Below are positions 49,396 through 58,621 of a DNA stretch of 64,000 nt, piece after piece; within the stretch, counting starts at the first letter, position 1, and the number at the start of each line of letters is the position of its first letter. The notes under the pieces were generated by a model. The model made no database searches. It was not told the DNA's origin and saw only the letters and a program-made list of their open reading frames with translations. The position numbers and the translations under genes are program-made. The stretch is from Burkholderia pseudomultivorans (GTDB lineage: Bacteria > Pseudomonadota > Gammaproteobacteria > Burkholderiales > Burkholderiaceae): assembly GCF_902499075.1 (NCBI RefSeq), contig NZ_CABVPP010000039.1:1-64000 (forward strand), in the 5' to 3' direction.

Positions 49396-49938
49396 ATGAC
49401 CGAATCTTTCGCCGCCACGCTGCCGATGCTCGAAACGCCCAGGCTATGGTTGCGCCCGCGCGTGCTGGCCGATCTCGATGCGTGCATCGAGATGGACCGA
49501 GATCCCGAAGTCACGCGGCACATCGCGGGCCCGTGGCACGACCCCGTCGAGCATCGCCGCTTCGTCACGCACCGGATCACGCGCGACTATCCGCCGGGCC
49601 TCGGCTACTGGTCGATCTTCGAGAAGGCCGCGCCCGCTGCGTTCGCCGGCTGGGTCCTGCTGATCCCCGACTATGCGGACGGCGCGCACGACGTCGAGAT
49701 CGGCTGGCGGCTCGTGCGCGCGGCGTGGGGGCGCGGCATCGCGAGCGAGGCCGCGGCGGCCGTCGTGCGCCATGCCTTCGACACCGTGCGGCTGCCGCGC
49801 GTGATTGCCGATATCGCCGCGGCGAATACGGGATCGCTGGGCGTCGCGCGCAAGCTCGGGATGCATCGCGTCGGCGTGGTACGCGATGGCATCCCGTACG
49901 TGCGGCATCGTCTCGAACGCGACGATTTGCGCGCATAG
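49396..49938 (+). CDS. GNAT-family N-acetyltransferase (RimJ/RimL type)
   Basis: 180 residues from the ATG at 49396 with AGGAG upstream. RimJ/RimL-like start TLPMLETPRLWLRPRVLADLDA, then motif A WRLVRAAWGRGIASEAAAAVVRHAF (acetyl-CoA loop R-x-x-G-x-G/A) and motif B IAAANTGSLGVARKLGMHRVG. Substrate unknown; proteins of this type acetylate ribosomal proteins, antibiotics or small amines. Confidence 0.88.
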   Translation: MTESFAATLPMLETPRLWLRPRVLADLDACIEMDRDPEVTRHIAGPWHDPVEHRRFVTHRITRDYPPGLGYWSIFEKAAPAAFAGWVLLIPDYADGAHDVEIGWRLVRAAWGRGIASEAAAAVVRHAFDTVRLPRVIADIAAANTGSLGVARKLGMHRVGVVRDGIPYVRHRLERDDLRA

Positions 49939-50053
49939 CGCAGCACGCGGCTGTCAGGGATCGTCAAACGCGTGCGCATGATCGCAGCGACGTATTAACG
50001 GCGCGGGCGATCAGGAGTATCGTTGCCGGAATTTATCGACATGGGGTACGACC

Positions 50054-50680
50054 ATGGCTTTGGGCAACGATGTTCATCTCATTCCCGTCACGCTCGACAC
50101 GCTGCGTCCGACGCAGATGACGGTCGGCTATCGTGAAGTGAAAGCGAAGCGCAAGCACTGGAAGGCGCTCGGCAAGCGCGCGCGCAAGGCCGCGATCGAA
50201 TCGCACTGGTTTCCGGCCGTGCTCGGGCCGGGCGGGCTGCACTACATCACCGATCACCACCATCTCGGTCTCGCGCTGATCGAGGAGGGGGAGACGCGCG
50301 TCAACGCGATGCTGCTGAAGGATCTGTCGTGGCTCGACGACACGATCTTCTGGCGCATGATGGAACACAACCAGTGGGTGCATCCGTTCGGCCCCGACGG
50401 TTCGCGTCGCGACTATGCGCATTTGCCGAAGGCGCTGACGGGGCTCGAGGACGACCCGTACCGCAGCCTCGCGGGCGAGCTGCGCACCGCAGGCGGCTAT
50501 GCAAAGGACGCGACGCCGTTCAGCGAATTCCTGTGGGCCGACTTCCTGCGCCAGCATGTGTCGCTCGACCAGATTCGCAAGAACTTCGCGAAGGCGCTCG
50601 ACATCGCGCTGCGTCACGCGCACGAGCAGGATGCGCGCTATCTGCCCGGCTGGTCGGGCGTGATTGCCGTCAAGCCCTGA
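50054..50680 (+). CDS. ParB-like nuclease-fold protein (ParBc_2)
   Basis: 208 residues. The sequence matches the ParBc_2 pattern: LDTLRPTQMTVGYREVKAKRKHWKAL, HWFPAVLGPGGLHYITDHHHLGLAL with its DHHH motif, and MLLKDLSWLDDTIFWRMMEHNQWVHPFG. No HTH or partition partner (parA) is nearby, so a role in chromosome partition is unlikely. The conserved histidines suggest a hydrolase or nuclease; activity unproven. It is followed 22 bases later by a SulP gene. Confidence 0.8.
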   Translation: MALGNDVHLIPVTLDTLRPTQMTVGYREVKAKRKHWKALGKRARKAAIESHWFPAVLGPGGLHYITDHHHLGLALIEEGETRVNAMLLKDLSWLDDTIFWRMMEHNQWVHPFGPDGSRRDYAHLPKALTGLEDDPYRSLAGELRTAGGYAKDATPFSEFLWADFLRQHVSLDQIRKNFAKALDIALRHAHEQDARYLPGWSGVIAVKP

Positions 50681-50702
50681 GCGACGCCATACGTCGACCG
50701 CC

Positions 50703-52433
50703 ATGACGACCGCTCCGATCCCGCCCGACGCCGCCCCGCAGCATGCAGACCATTTCGCCGCGCCCGATGCGGCGCCGCCGCCGCGCGCGCAGCGCATCGG
50801 TCTCGATGCGCTGGCCGGCCTGTCGATTGCCGGCTTGCTGATTCCGGAAGCCGTCGCCTATGCGGGGCTCGCGAACCTGCCGCCGCAGGCGGGCCTCATC
50901 GCACTGCTGTCGGGACTCGTCGTCTACGCGCTCACCGGCAGCAGCCGTTTCGCGATCGTGTCGTCGACCTCGTCGTCGGCGGCCGTGCTCGCGGCGACCG
51001 TGCTGGCCGAGTCGGGAATGGCGCTGGCCGCGCACCTCGCGCTGGCGGCCGCGCTGGTCGCGATGACGGGCGTGCTGTTCATCCTCGCGGGTGCCGCGCG
51101 GCTCGGCGGCATGTCGGATTTCGTCGCGCGGCCGGTGCTGCGCGGCTTCACGTTCGGGCTGGCGGTGACGATCGTCATCAAGCAGCTGCCGAAGATTCTC
51201 GCGGTATCGGTGCAGCACAGCGATGCACCGCATGTCGCACTCGACCTGATCGCGGGCGCGCCGCATGCGAACCTCGCGAGCGGCGCGCTGGGTGCGGCCG
51301 CGCTCGCGCTGCTGTTCGTGCTCGGCCGCAGTTCGCGCGTGCCGGCGACGCTCGTCGTGATCGTGCTGTCGATCCTGGCCGGCTATGCAGTCGACTGGCA
51401 GCACTACGGGATCGCCGTGGTCGGGCACATCGATTTCCAGCACCTGTCGTTCGGCTTGCCGCAGCTCGACCGCAATGCATGGATGCAGACGGTCGAGCTT
51501 GCATTCGCGCTGATGCTGATCCTGTATGCGGAGTCGTACGGCTCGATTCGCAACTTCGCGCTGAAGCACGGCGACAGCGTGTCGCCGAATCGCGACCTGG
51601 TCGCGCTCGGCTGCGCGAACCTCGTGTCGGGACTGCTGCACGGGATGCCGGTCGGCGCCGGCTATTCGGCGACCTCGGCGAACGAGGCGGCCGGCGCGCA
51701 GTCGCGCTTTGCGGGCCTGTGGGCGGCCGGCGTGGTCGCGCTGATCGTGTGGCTGCTGCTGCCGCAGCTCGCGCGCACGCCGGAGCCCGTGCTCGCGGCG
51801 ATCGTGATCTTCGCGGTCAGTCACTCGCTGCATCCGTCGGTGTTCCGGCCGTACTGGGCGTGGCATCGCGATCGGCTCGTGGTGATCGCCGCGCTGCTCG
51901 CGGTGCTCGTGCTCGGCGTGCTGCACGGGCTGCTCGCGGCGATCGGCGTGAGCCTGCTGCTGACGCTGCGCAAGCTGTCCGAACCGAACGTCAGCGTGCT
52001 GGGACGGTTGCGCGACAGTCACGATTTCGTCGACGTCGCGAGCCACGAGGACGCGAAGCCGGTAGCGGGCGTGCTGATCGTGCGGCCCGAGGCCCAGCTG
52101 TTCTTCGCGAACGCCGACCGCATGCTCAATCGCGTGCGTGCGCTGATGAAGGCCGCGCCGGACACGCATACGGTGATGCTGAGCCTAGAGGAAACGCCGG
52201 ATGTCGACGGCACGACGATCGAATCGTTGCGCACGTTCGCCGCCGAATGCGCGGCGCACGGCCAGCGGCTCGCGATCGTGCGGCTCAAGCTGCACGCGCT
52301 GCATGCACTGCGCCGCGCGGCCGACGGCACGTTGCGCGACGACGCGATGTCGGAGCTGAGCGTCGACGAAAGCCTGCAGAAGCTGCAGGCGGGCGGCGAG
52401 GTGGACGGCAGGGCGGGCGTCATTGCAGGGTAA
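50703..52433 (+). CDS. SulP-family anion transporter with STAS domain
   Basis: 576 residues from the ATG at 50703. It has about 12-14 membrane segments, with the SulP signature near the start (LDALAGLSIAGLLIPEAVAYAGLANLPPQAGL). The C-terminal STAS domain (about 455-560: VAGVLIVRPEAQLFFANADRM, TVMLSLEETPDVDGTTIESL) completes the family layout. The substrate may be sulfate, bicarbonate or a dicarboxylate. It probably forms a unit with the ParB-like gene upstream. Confidence 0.9.
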   Translation: MTTAPIPPDAAPQHADHFAAPDAAPPPRAQRIGLDALAGLSIAGLLIPEAVAYAGLANLPPQAGLIALLSGLVVYALTGSSRFAIVSSTSSSAAVLAATVLAESGMALAAHLALAAALVAMTGVLFILAGAARLGGMSDFVARPVLRGFTFGLAVTIVIKQLPKILAVSVQHSDAPHVALDLIAGAPHANLASGALGAAALALLFVLGRSSRVPATLVVIVLSILAGYAVDWQHYGIAVVGHIDFQHLSFGLPQLDRNAWMQTVELAFALMLILYAESYGSIRNFALKHGDSVSPNRDLVALGCANLVSGLLHGMPVGAGYSATSANEAAGAQSRFAGLWAAGVVALIVWLLLPQLARTPEPVLAAIVIFAVSHSLHPSVFRPYWAWHRDRLVVIAALLAVLVLGVLHGLLAAIGVSLLLTLRKLSEPNVSVLGRLRDSHDFVDVASHEDAKPVAGVLIVRPEAQLFFANADRMLNRVRALMKAAPDTHTVMLSLEETPDVDGTTIESLRTFAAECAAHGQRLAIVRLKLHALHALRRAADGTLRDDAMSELSVDESLQKLQAGGEVDGRAGVIAG

Positions 52434-52529
52434 CGCCGCCCGCAGCAGGCCGGGCAACGCCGGCCGTGGGCCGTGCGATGCGCGGCGGCGCCGCCCGGCA
52501 TGGTCCGCATCCGTTCGCGGGCGGTGCGA

Positions 52530-53474
52530 TCAGCGCGGCGAACTCCAGCCCTTGTAGCTCTTCACGTTGTCGCGCGTGACCAGCGTCGGCTCGATCAGGA
52601 TCATCGGGTTGGCCGGCTTCTGGCCGTTCATGATGCCGTAGCCGACGTTGACGGCCTGCTGCGCCATCGCCCACGGGTCCTGGCTCGCCGACGCCTGCAC
52701 GAGCGTGTTCGTCTTCAGCGCGACTTCGATGTCGGGCGCACCGTCGACCGACGTGATCACGATGCCCGGGCGGTTCAGCTGCTTCGCGGCGAGGTCGCTG
52801 CCGACGGCTTGCGGGTCGTTGATCGTGAACACGCCGTCGAGTTTCGGAAAGCGCGTCAGGTAGCCCTGCATCGCGTTCATCCCGCCTTCGCGCGAGCCCT
52901 TGCCGTCCTGGTCGCTCGACAGCAGCTTGATGTTCGGGTTCTTCGCGAGCACCGACTTGCAGCCGTTCACGCGATCGATCACGGCCGACACCTGCGGGCC
53001 GTTCTCGATGATCACGTTGCCCTTGCCGTTGATTTTCTTCGCGAGGTAGTCGCACGCAAGCTCGCCGGCCTTCACGTTGTTGGTCTGCACGGTCGCGTTC
53101 GCGCCGGCCGCGGCGACATCCACCGCGACGACCGTGATGCCGGCCGCCTGCGCCTTCTTCACCGCCGGCTCGATCGCCTTCGGATCGGTCGCGTTCAGCA
53201 GGATCATGTCGACGTGGGCGGAGATGAAGTTGTCGATCTGCGTGAACTGCTTGTTCAGGTCGTAGTCGGCCGAGACGGCGGTGACCTTGGCGTTCGGGTT
53301 GATCTGTTTCGCGCGCGCCTCGGCGCCCTTCACGATCGTGACGAAATACGGGTTGCCGAGCGAGCCGACCGTGACGCCGATCAGCTTCAGCGGCTTGTCG
53401 GCAGCATGCGCAACCGATGCGCCGAAGGCGAACGCGCACGCGAGGGCGGTCAGGGCGGCTTTGTGCTTGAACAT
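52530..53474 (-). CDS. Sugar ABC transporter, periplasmic binding protein
   Basis: 314 residues with signal peptide (ALTALACAFAFGASVAHA). The mature protein is a peripla_BP_4/RbsB-type protein: LIGVTVGSLGNPYFVTIVKGAEARAK, LNATDPKAIEPAVKKAQAAGITVVAVDV, GVFTINDPQAVGSDLAAKQL. It captures a sugar (ribose/fructose/xylose class) for the permease encoded before it. It is the last gene of the ROK-ATPase-permease-binding protein operon. The sugar cannot be named from sequence. Confidence 0.9.
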   Translation of the reverse strand: MFKHKAALTALACAFAFGASVAHAADKPLKLIGVTVGSLGNPYFVTIVKGAEARAKQINPNAKVTAVSADYDLNKQFTQIDNFISAHVDMILLNATDPKAIEPAVKKAQAAGITVVAVDVAAAGANATVQTNNVKAGELACDYLAKKINGKGNVIIENGPQVSAVIDRVNGCKSVLAKNPNIKLLSSDQDGKGSREGGMNAMQGYLTRFPKLDGVFTINDPQAVGSDLAAKQLNRPGIVITSVDGAPDIEVALKTNTLVQASASQDPWAMAQQAVNVGYGIMNGQKPANPMILIEPTLVTRDNVKSYKGWSSPR

Positions 53475-53506
53475 GTCGTTGTGTCTCCGTGAGGTCTGTT
53501 GGCGAA

Positions 53507-53534
53507 TGCGCGCAGGCCGACCTGCCTGCGCGCA
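53507..53534 (-). repeat. Intercistronic hairpin, permease / binding protein
   Basis: TGCGCGCAGG (53507-53516) and CCTGCGCGCA (53525-53534) form a perfect 10-bp stem with no U-run. It lies between the permease and binding-protein genes, where stabilising hairpins often raise binding-protein yield. Confidence 0.55.
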
Positions 53535-53558
53535 GAGGGGAAAGCGGCGAGCGGGGCG

Positions 53559-54596
53559 TCAGGTGCGGGCCGAGTCGCGCTGGCGGTAGCGGTCGAGCGC
53601 GACGGCGCCGATGATCACGAGGCCCTTGATGATGTACTGCCAGATGTCGGACACGCCGAGCAGCACGAGGCCGTTGGTCAGCACCGCGATGATCAGCGCG
53701 CCGATCAGCGTGCCGACGATCGAGCCGACGCCGCCGACGAAGCTCGTGCCGCCGAGGATCACCGCGGCGATCGCGTCGAGCTCGTACGACTGGCCGAGCT
53801 GCAGCCCGTTGGCCGCGTAGAGGCGCGCGGCCGACATCACCGCGCCGAGCCCGGCGAGCAGGCCCGACGCCGCATAGACGAACAGCTGGATCGCGCGCAC
53901 GTTGATGCCCGACAGCCGCGCGGCTTCCGGATTGCCGCCGACCGAATAGATGCGCATGCCGAGCACCGTGCGGCGCAGGATGAACCACGAGATCGCGATC
54001 ACCGCGCACGCGATCACGACGAGCCACGGCACGCCGAAGATCGTGCCGTTGCCGATGAACGCGAACGGCAGCTGCGGATTGAACACGGTCGTGTCGTTGC
54101 CGAGCAGCCGCGCGACGCCGCGCACGGCGGTCATCGCGCCGAGCGTCACGATGAACGGCGGCAGGCGCAGCAGCGAGATCAGCCCGCCGTTGATCGCGCC
54201 GAACACGAGGCCGACTGCGAGCGCGGCGGGGACGCCGAGCCAACCCCAGCCGGGAATGGTCGACGCGAGCAGCGATGCGACGGCCGCGGCGGCGAGCACC
54301 GAGCCGACCGACAGGTCGATGCCGCCCGTCAGGATCACGAACGTCATCCCGGCTGCGAGCACGATGTTGATCGATGCCTGCTGCGTGACGATCGACAGGT
54401 TCTGCAGCGTGAAGAAGCCGTCGGTCAGAAAACCGAAGCCGATGCACAGGACCAGAAGGACCGGCAGCATGCCGGCGGTGCGCATCAGCGACTGCATGCG
54501 CGCACGATGATCGGCGATGCGCGCCTGCGGCGCACGATCGGCCGCCGGATGGGCGGTCGCGGAAGCGAGGTTCCGCTGCTTGGTCGGATTGATCAT
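53559..54596 (-). CDS. Sugar ABC transporter permease, RbsC type
   Basis: 345 residues, about 8-10 membrane segments, BPD_transp_2 family. Recognisable segments: NIVLAAGMTFVILTGGIDLSVGSVLA and the EAA-like AIAAVILGGTSFVGGVGSIVGTLIGALII. The N-terminus has a 35-residue hydrophilic lead. It forms the inner-membrane channel with the ATPase encoded 42 bases upstream. Confidence 0.92.
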   Translation of the reverse strand: MINPTKQRNLASATAHPAADRAPQARIADHRARMQSLMRTAGMLPVLLVLCIGFGFLTDGFFTLQNLSIVTQQASINIVLAAGMTFVILTGGIDLSVGSVLAAAAVASLLASTIPGWGWLGVPAALAVGLVFGAINGGLISLLRLPPFIVTLGAMTAVRGVARLLGNDTTVFNPQLPFAFIGNGTIFGVPWLVVIACAVIAISWFILRRTVLGMRIYSVGGNPEAARLSGINVRAIQLFVYAASGLLAGLGAVMSAARLYAANGLQLGQSYELDAIAAVILGGTSFVGGVGSIVGTLIGALIIAVLTNGLVLLGVSDIWQYIIKGLVIIGAVALDRYRQRDSART

Positions 54597-54638
54597 TTCG
54601 GTAACCTGAATGTAAGAATGAAATGAAAAGGGCCGGGC

Positions 54639-56192
54639 TCAGTGCGCGTCGGCGAGTTCGGCCTGCGAGCCGGTCGCGAGCGCAATGATCGCTTCCTGCG
54701 TGATCGGCGTGCCGGTATGGCCGCCGAGTTCGCCGGCGATTTCGCCTTCGCGCATCACGACCACGCGATCGGCCACGCCGATGATTTCCGGCAGCTCGCT
54801 CGAGATCACGATCACGCCGACGCCCGCGCGGGCCAGTTCGTTGATGATCCGGTAGATCTCCGACTTGGCGCCGATGTCCACGCCGCGCGTCGGCTCGTCG
54901 AGGATCAGCACGCGCGGCCTGGTTTCGAGCAGGCGCGACAGCAGCACCTTCTGCTGGTTGCCGCCGGACAGCGCGCCGACGTTGACGTTCGCGTTCGGCA
55001 CGCGAATCGACAGCGACGCGATCGCATCGCGCGCGCGTTGCGCGCCGCGCGCGAGATCGAGCGCACCGAGCCGCGCATCGCGGTTGCAGACCGAGATGTT
55101 GATGTTGTCGCGCACGCTCATGTCGAGGAACAGGCCCTGGCGCTTGCGGTCCTCGGTCAGGTAGACGAGGCCGGCGTCGATCGCGTCGCGCGGCGAATGC
55201 GCGCCGAAGGTGCGCTCGCCGAGCTTGATGTCGCCGCGCGTGCGCGGCTCCGCGCCGAAGATCAGCCGTGCGAGTTCGGTGCGGCCCGCGCCGACCAGCC
55301 CGGCGACGCCGAGCACTTCGCCCGCATGCAGGTCGAGGCTGCAGCCGCGCACGCGGCCGCCGTCGGCGACGTCGCGCACCGACAGCAGCAGGTGGCCCGG
55401 GTCGTACGGCGCATGCGCCTTCTTGTAGAAGCCGGAGATGTCGCGCCCGACCATCATGCCGACCAGACGCTCGGCCGACAGCGCGTCGCGTTCGAGCGTG
55501 CCGACGTAGGTGCCGTCGCGCAGCACCGACACGCGGTCGGACAGTTCGTAGATCTCCGCCATCCGGTGGCTGATGTAGATGATCGCGAGGCCTTCCTCGC
55601 GCAACTGCCGGATCAGGCGAAACAGGTGTTCGGTCTCGCGCGACGACAGCGGCGTGGTCGGCTCGTCCATCACGAGGATGCGGGCGCGCGTATGCACGGC
55701 GCGCGCGATCTCGACGAGCTGCTGTTCGGCGATCGACAGCGTGCCGACTAGCGTGTCCGGGCCGAACGATGCGCCGAGGCGCGCGAGCACGTCCTGGCAG
55801 CCGCGCGCCATCGCCGCGCGGTCGATCGTGCCCCAGCGCCGGTTGCCGCGCCGCAGTTCGCGGCCGACGTAGATGTTCTCGGCGACCGTCAGGTTCGGCG
55901 CGAGGCACAGCTCCTGGTAGATCACCGCGACGCCCGCATCGCGCGCGGCGAGCGGGCCGTCGACGTCGATGCGCGCGCCGTCGATCAGGATTTCGCCGCC
56001 GGCGTCGGCGCGGTACGCGCCCGACAGGATTTTCATCAGCGTCGACTTGCCTGCGCCGTTCTCGCCCATCAGCGAGTGAATCTCGCCCGGATAGACGGTC
56101 AGGCTGACGTTGTCGAGCGCGCGCACGGCCGGGAACGTCTTGCTGATCCGGCGCATTTCGAGCAGCGGCCGGGACGACTCAGATCGCGACAT
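54639..56192 (-). CDS. Sugar ABC transporter ATPase, RbsA type (two ABC domains)
   Basis: 517 residues from the ATG at 56192, with AGGAGG upstream. First ABC domain: Walker [15 protein letters not shown], signature [15 protein letters not shown], Walker B ILVMDEPT. Second domain: degenerate Walker [13 protein letters not shown], signature [15 protein letters not shown], Walker [13 protein letters not shown]. It is typical of carbohydrate importers of the RbsA/MglA/FrcA class. Its start overlaps the 3' end of the ROK gene by 14 bases, indicating coupling. Confidence 0.94.
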   Translation of the reverse strand: MSRSESSRPLLEMRRISKTFPAVRALDNVSLTVYPGEIHSLMGENGAGKSTLMKILSGAYRADAGGEILIDGARIDVDGPLAARDAGVAVIYQELCLAPNLTVAENIYVGRELRRGNRRWGTIDRAAMARGCQDVLARLGASFGPDTLVGTLSIAEQQLVEIARAVHTRARILVMDEPTTPLSSRETEHLFRLIRQLREEGLAIIYISHRMAEIYELSDRVSVLRDGTYVGTLERDALSAERLVGMMVGRDISGFYKKAHAPYDPGHLLLSVRDVADGGRVRGCSLDLHAGEVLGVAGLVGAGRTELARLIFGAEPRTRGDIKLGERTFGAHSPRDAIDAGLVYLTEDRKRQGLFLDMSVRDNINISVCNRDARLGALDLARGAQRARDAIASLSIRVPNANVNVGALSGGNQQKVLLSRLLETRPRVLILDEPTRGVDIGAKSEIYRIINELARAGVGVIVISSELPEIIGVADRVVVMREGEIAGELGGHTGTPITQEAIIALATGSQAELADAH

Positions 56193-57429
56193 GACTGACC
56201 TCCTGTGATTCCGTGCCGGCGCCGCGGAGAATGCCGGCGCGCGGAGAGAAGTTGAAGTACATCGGCAGCGTCGCGGCGCCGATCGCACCGGCGTCGGCGC
56301 CGAACGTGCCGCGCACCAGCGTCGGCGTGCCGCGTGCTTCGGGCGCCGTGGCCGCCAGCGCGGCGCGCAAGCGGCTCGTCACCGCATCGAGCAGCCCGGC
56401 ATCGGTGTCGGCGTCGAGCACGACCACCGGCGCATCGACGACGCACAGCACTGCGCGCAGTGCCGGCGCGAGCGCGTCGACGCAGTCGTCGATCCATTCG
56501 TCGACGGCCGGCAGCTCGCGCGCGATGCAGGCTTCGAGGTCGGCGCGGTTGTCGACGGTTTCGCCGCGATGGCGCAGATGGCGCACGAGCGCATGCAGCG
56601 ATGCGCGGGCAAGCAGGATGTCCCACGGTCCGCGCGGCGGCGGCGCGGACGCCAGTCGGCTCGGCGGCACCGGGATCACGGCGATGTCGCCCGCGTTGCC
56701 GGTCACGCCGCGCAGGCAGTCGCCGTCGATTGCGATGCCGCCGCCGATCGCGGGGCCGATGAACAGGTAGACGAAGTCGTCGCACTGCCGGCCGTAGCCG
56801 TAGAACAGCTCGGCGATCGCGGCCGCGTTGCCGTCGTTCTCGCCGAACACCGGCAACGACGACGTGCGCCCGAGATCGCTCGCGAAATCAACGTCTTCCC
56901 ATGCGCGGAAGGTGTCGGGCGCGAGGCCGAGTTCGCGCATCCATGCACCGAGGTTGTACGGCTGCGCGACGCCGATGCCGGCCAGGCGCGTCCGCTCGTG
57001 CTCGGGCAGCAGCGCCTGCATCGCGTCGATGTCGCGACGCACGATGTCGAGGGCTTCGGCGGGCGGCGGCAGCAGCGTGTCGTGCGAGCGGCGGCCGAGC
57101 ACGTCGCCCGCGAAGTTGACGAGTGCCGTCTCGATGCGCATCCGGTCGAGATGGACGCCGATGCCGAACGCGCCGCGCGGATCGAGCCGGATCAGCGACG
57201 CCGGCTGGCCGCGCTGGCCTTCGGTGCGGCGGCCGGTGAACTCGATCAGCTTCGCGTCGGCGAGCGACGCGATGATGCTGCCGACCGCCGTGCCCGTCAG
57301 GTTCGCGAGGCGGGCGAGGTCGGCTTTCGACGCGCTGCCCGCGCGGCGCAGCGTCTTCAGCAGCAGGCGCTCGTTGTAACGGCGCACGTTGGCCGAATTG
57401 CTTCCCTGGCCGATGTGCGGGCTTCTCAT
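56179..57429 (-). CDS. ROK-family transcriptional regulator of the sugar ABC operon
   Basis: 416 residues from the ATG at 57429, which has AAGGAG six bases upstream (a second ATG at 57444 lacks this). N-terminal [38 protein letters not shown]. The ROK/actin-like domain has [13 protein letters not shown] and [13 protein letters not shown]. The family zinc motif CxCGxxGC and the ExGH sugar-contact motif are missing (GNAGDIAV instead), so it is an atypical ROK. It is the first gene of the operon and likely represses it through the palindrome at 57466-57492. Confidence 0.9.
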   Translation of the reverse strand: MRSPHIGQGSNSANVRRYNERLLLKTLRRAGSASKADLARLANLTGTAVGSIIASLADAKLIEFTGRRTEGQRGQPASLIRLDPRGAFGIGVHLDRMRIETALVNFAGDVLGRRSHDTLLPPPAEALDIVRRDIDAMQALLPEHERTRLAGIGVAQPYNLGAWMRELGLAPDTFRAWEDVDFASDLGRTSSLPVFGENDGNAAAIAELFYGYGRQCDDFVYLFIGPAIGGGIAIDGDCLRGVTGNAGDIAVIPVPPSRLASAPPPRGPWDILLARASLHALVRHLRHRGETVDNRADLEACIARELPAVDEWIDDCVDALAPALRAVLCVVDAPVVVLDADTDAGLLDAVTSRLRAALAATAPEARGTPTLVRGTFGADAGAIGAATLPMYFNFSPRAGILRGAGTESQEVSHVAI

Positions 57430-57465
57430 GGCGTCTCCTTCCATGCTTCGTCGTCCGGCGACGAA

Positions 57466-57492
57466 TTAAATAAATCACGTTGATTTATTTAA
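57466..57492 (-). promoter_or_regulatory. Perfect palindromic operator upstream of the ROK gene
   Basis: TTAAATAAATCA (57466-57477), CGT, TGATTTATTTAA (57481-57492): 12-bp perfect arms, AT-rich in a GC-rich setting, 37 bases before the start codon. It fits an autoregulatory ROK operator. The gap to the tRNA at 57664 holds only the tRNA terminator. Confidence 0.8.
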
Positions 57493-57623
57493 CCGCGTGA
57501 GCACGGACATGTCAGCCTAGGGAAATCCCGGTCGGTGAGGGCGAGCGGAACGGCGGGGAGCTGCGGAAAGGAGTGGGGAGTTTGCCGGGCAGGTGGATGA
57601 AGCGGTTTTGCGGGGCGGAAATG

Positions 57624-57653
57624 AAAAAAGGCCGGCATAAAGCCGACCTTTTT
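57624..57653 (-). terminator. Terminator of tRNA-Leu copy 1
   Basis: On the minus strand, GGTCGGC, TTTAT, GCCGGCC and a six-T run. The same hairpin recurs at 58584 and 58736. Confidence 0.85.
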
Positions 57654-57663
57654 ATAAAACAGA

Positions 57664-57750
57664 TGGTGCCCAGGAGAGGACTCGAACCTCCACGGTGTTG
57701 CCACCGCTAGGACCTGAACCTAGTGCGTCTACCAATTCCGCCACCTGGGC
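57664..57750 (-). tRNA. tRNA-Leu (anticodon CAG), copy 1
   Basis: The minus strand gives an 87-nt class II tRNA beginning GCCCAGGTGGCGGAATTGGT. Its anticodon stem-loop is CTAGG-TTCAGGT-CCTAG (anticodon CAG). It has a long variable arm and TTCGAGTCC T-loop, and the acceptor stem closes with CCTGGGC, discriminator A and encoded CCA. Confidence 0.96.
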
Positions 57751-57785
57751 ACGTTTCGCTTGGTGCTGCATTGCGAAAGACTGCG

Positions 57786-57813
57786 ATTATAGCGTGTCTG
57801 GAAACTCTGTCAA
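57786..57813 (-). promoter_or_regulatory. Promoter of tRNA-Leu copy 1
   Basis: On the minus strand TTGACA (57808-57813), 16 bases, TATAAT (57786-57791): both hexamers are exact consensus. Confidence 0.9.
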
Positions 57814-57940
57814 CAGGTTTTCGGGCGATCTTTCTTTTCGGTGCGCGTGGCGGGCCAACATGCGGTTTCCTTCGGGGCCGACTCAAGTTCGGTTCGCCGT
57901 CGATGCACGATCGTGCGTGCATGATGCCTCGGATATATCT

Positions 57941-57957
57941 GTTACCATCGAGGTAAC
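57941..57957. promoter_or_regulatory. Inverted repeat upstream of the flavodoxin gene
   Basis: GTTACC (57941-57946), ATCGA, GGTAAC (57952-57957) lies 37 bases before the start codon. Symmetry and position suggest a repressor operator over the promoter; the regulator is not in the window. A symmetric CACGATCGTG lies at 57907-57916. Confidence 0.5.
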
Positions 57958-57993
57958 TTTTTGTCTGACTCAACCCGATGAGGAGTGTGTTTC

Positions 57994-58563
57994 ATGTCTG
58001 AGATCGCCGTGGTTTTTCATAGTGGCTACGGTCATGCGGCCGTCATTGCGGAAGCCGTTGCGCGTGGTGTCGAGAAGGTCGACGGGGCGTCGGTCAAGCT
58101 GATTCCCGTCGAGGCGATCGACGATCACTGGGCGTATCTGGAGCGCGATGCCAGCGCGATCATCTTCGGCTCGCCGACTTACATGGGCAGTGCGTCCTCG
58201 CAGTTCAAGGGATTCATGGACGCGTCGTCGAAGTACTGGGGCAAGTGGCGCGACAAGCTCGCGGCCGGCTTCACCGTCTCCGCTTCGCAAAGCGGCGACA
58301 AGTTGGCGACGCTGCAGCAGCTCGCCGTCTTCGCGGCCCAGCATCAGATGCTGTGGGTGAGTCTCGGCCTGATGCCCGGCAACAACAACAGCAAGGGATC
58401 GGTCAACGATCTGAACCGGCTTGGCTCGTTCCTCGGCGCGATGGCGCAGGCGAATGCGGATCAGGGCGGCGATGCGATCATCGAGAGCGACCGGAAAACG
58501 GCCGAAGTGCTGGGCGAGCGCGTCGCGATTGCGGCGAAGCGCTGGAACGGGCGCCGCGTGTGA
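57994..58563 (+). CDS. Flavodoxin-fold NAD(P)H:quinone oxidoreductase-like protein
   Basis: 189 residues from the ATG at 57994, with GAGGAG nine bases upstream. FMN-binding flavodoxin fold: phosphate loop VVFHSGYGHAAVIAEAVARG near the start, SAIIFGSPTYMGSASSQFKGFMD (second FMN loop), then GFTVSASQSGDKLATLQQL. It resembles WrbA-type quinone reductases involved in oxidative or electrophile stress. It is a single gene between two tRNA-Leu copies. Confidence 0.87.
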   Translation: MSEIAVVFHSGYGHAAVIAEAVARGVEKVDGASVKLIPVEAIDDHWAYLERDASAIIFGSPTYMGSASSQFKGFMDASSKYWGKWRDKLAAGFTVSASQSGDKLATLQQLAVFAAQHQMLWVSLGLMPGNNNSKGSVNDLNRLGSFLGAMAQANADQGGDAIIESDRKTAEVLGERVAIAAKRWNGRRV

Positions 58564-58583
58564 TTTTTCCGCGCACGGAAATG

Positions 58584-58613
58584 AAAAAAGGCCGGCATAA
58601 AGCCGACCTTTTT
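58584..58613. terminator. Terminator hairpin, second copy
   Basis: GGCCGGC...GCCGACC with A-run and T-run on the two sides. It can end the flavodoxin gene (plus) and the structured element at 58622-58728 (minus). Confidence 0.8.
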
Positions 58614-58621
58614 AATACAGA

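Noticed and set aside
50054-50680. A chromosome partition system
   Set aside because: The protein is ParBc_2-like, with no ParA, HTH or parS-like sites nearby.
52420-55908. A 1162-codon minus-strand frame through the sugar ABC genes
   Set aside because: It runs in another frame across three clear ABC genes and is Arg/Ala/Asp low-complexity.
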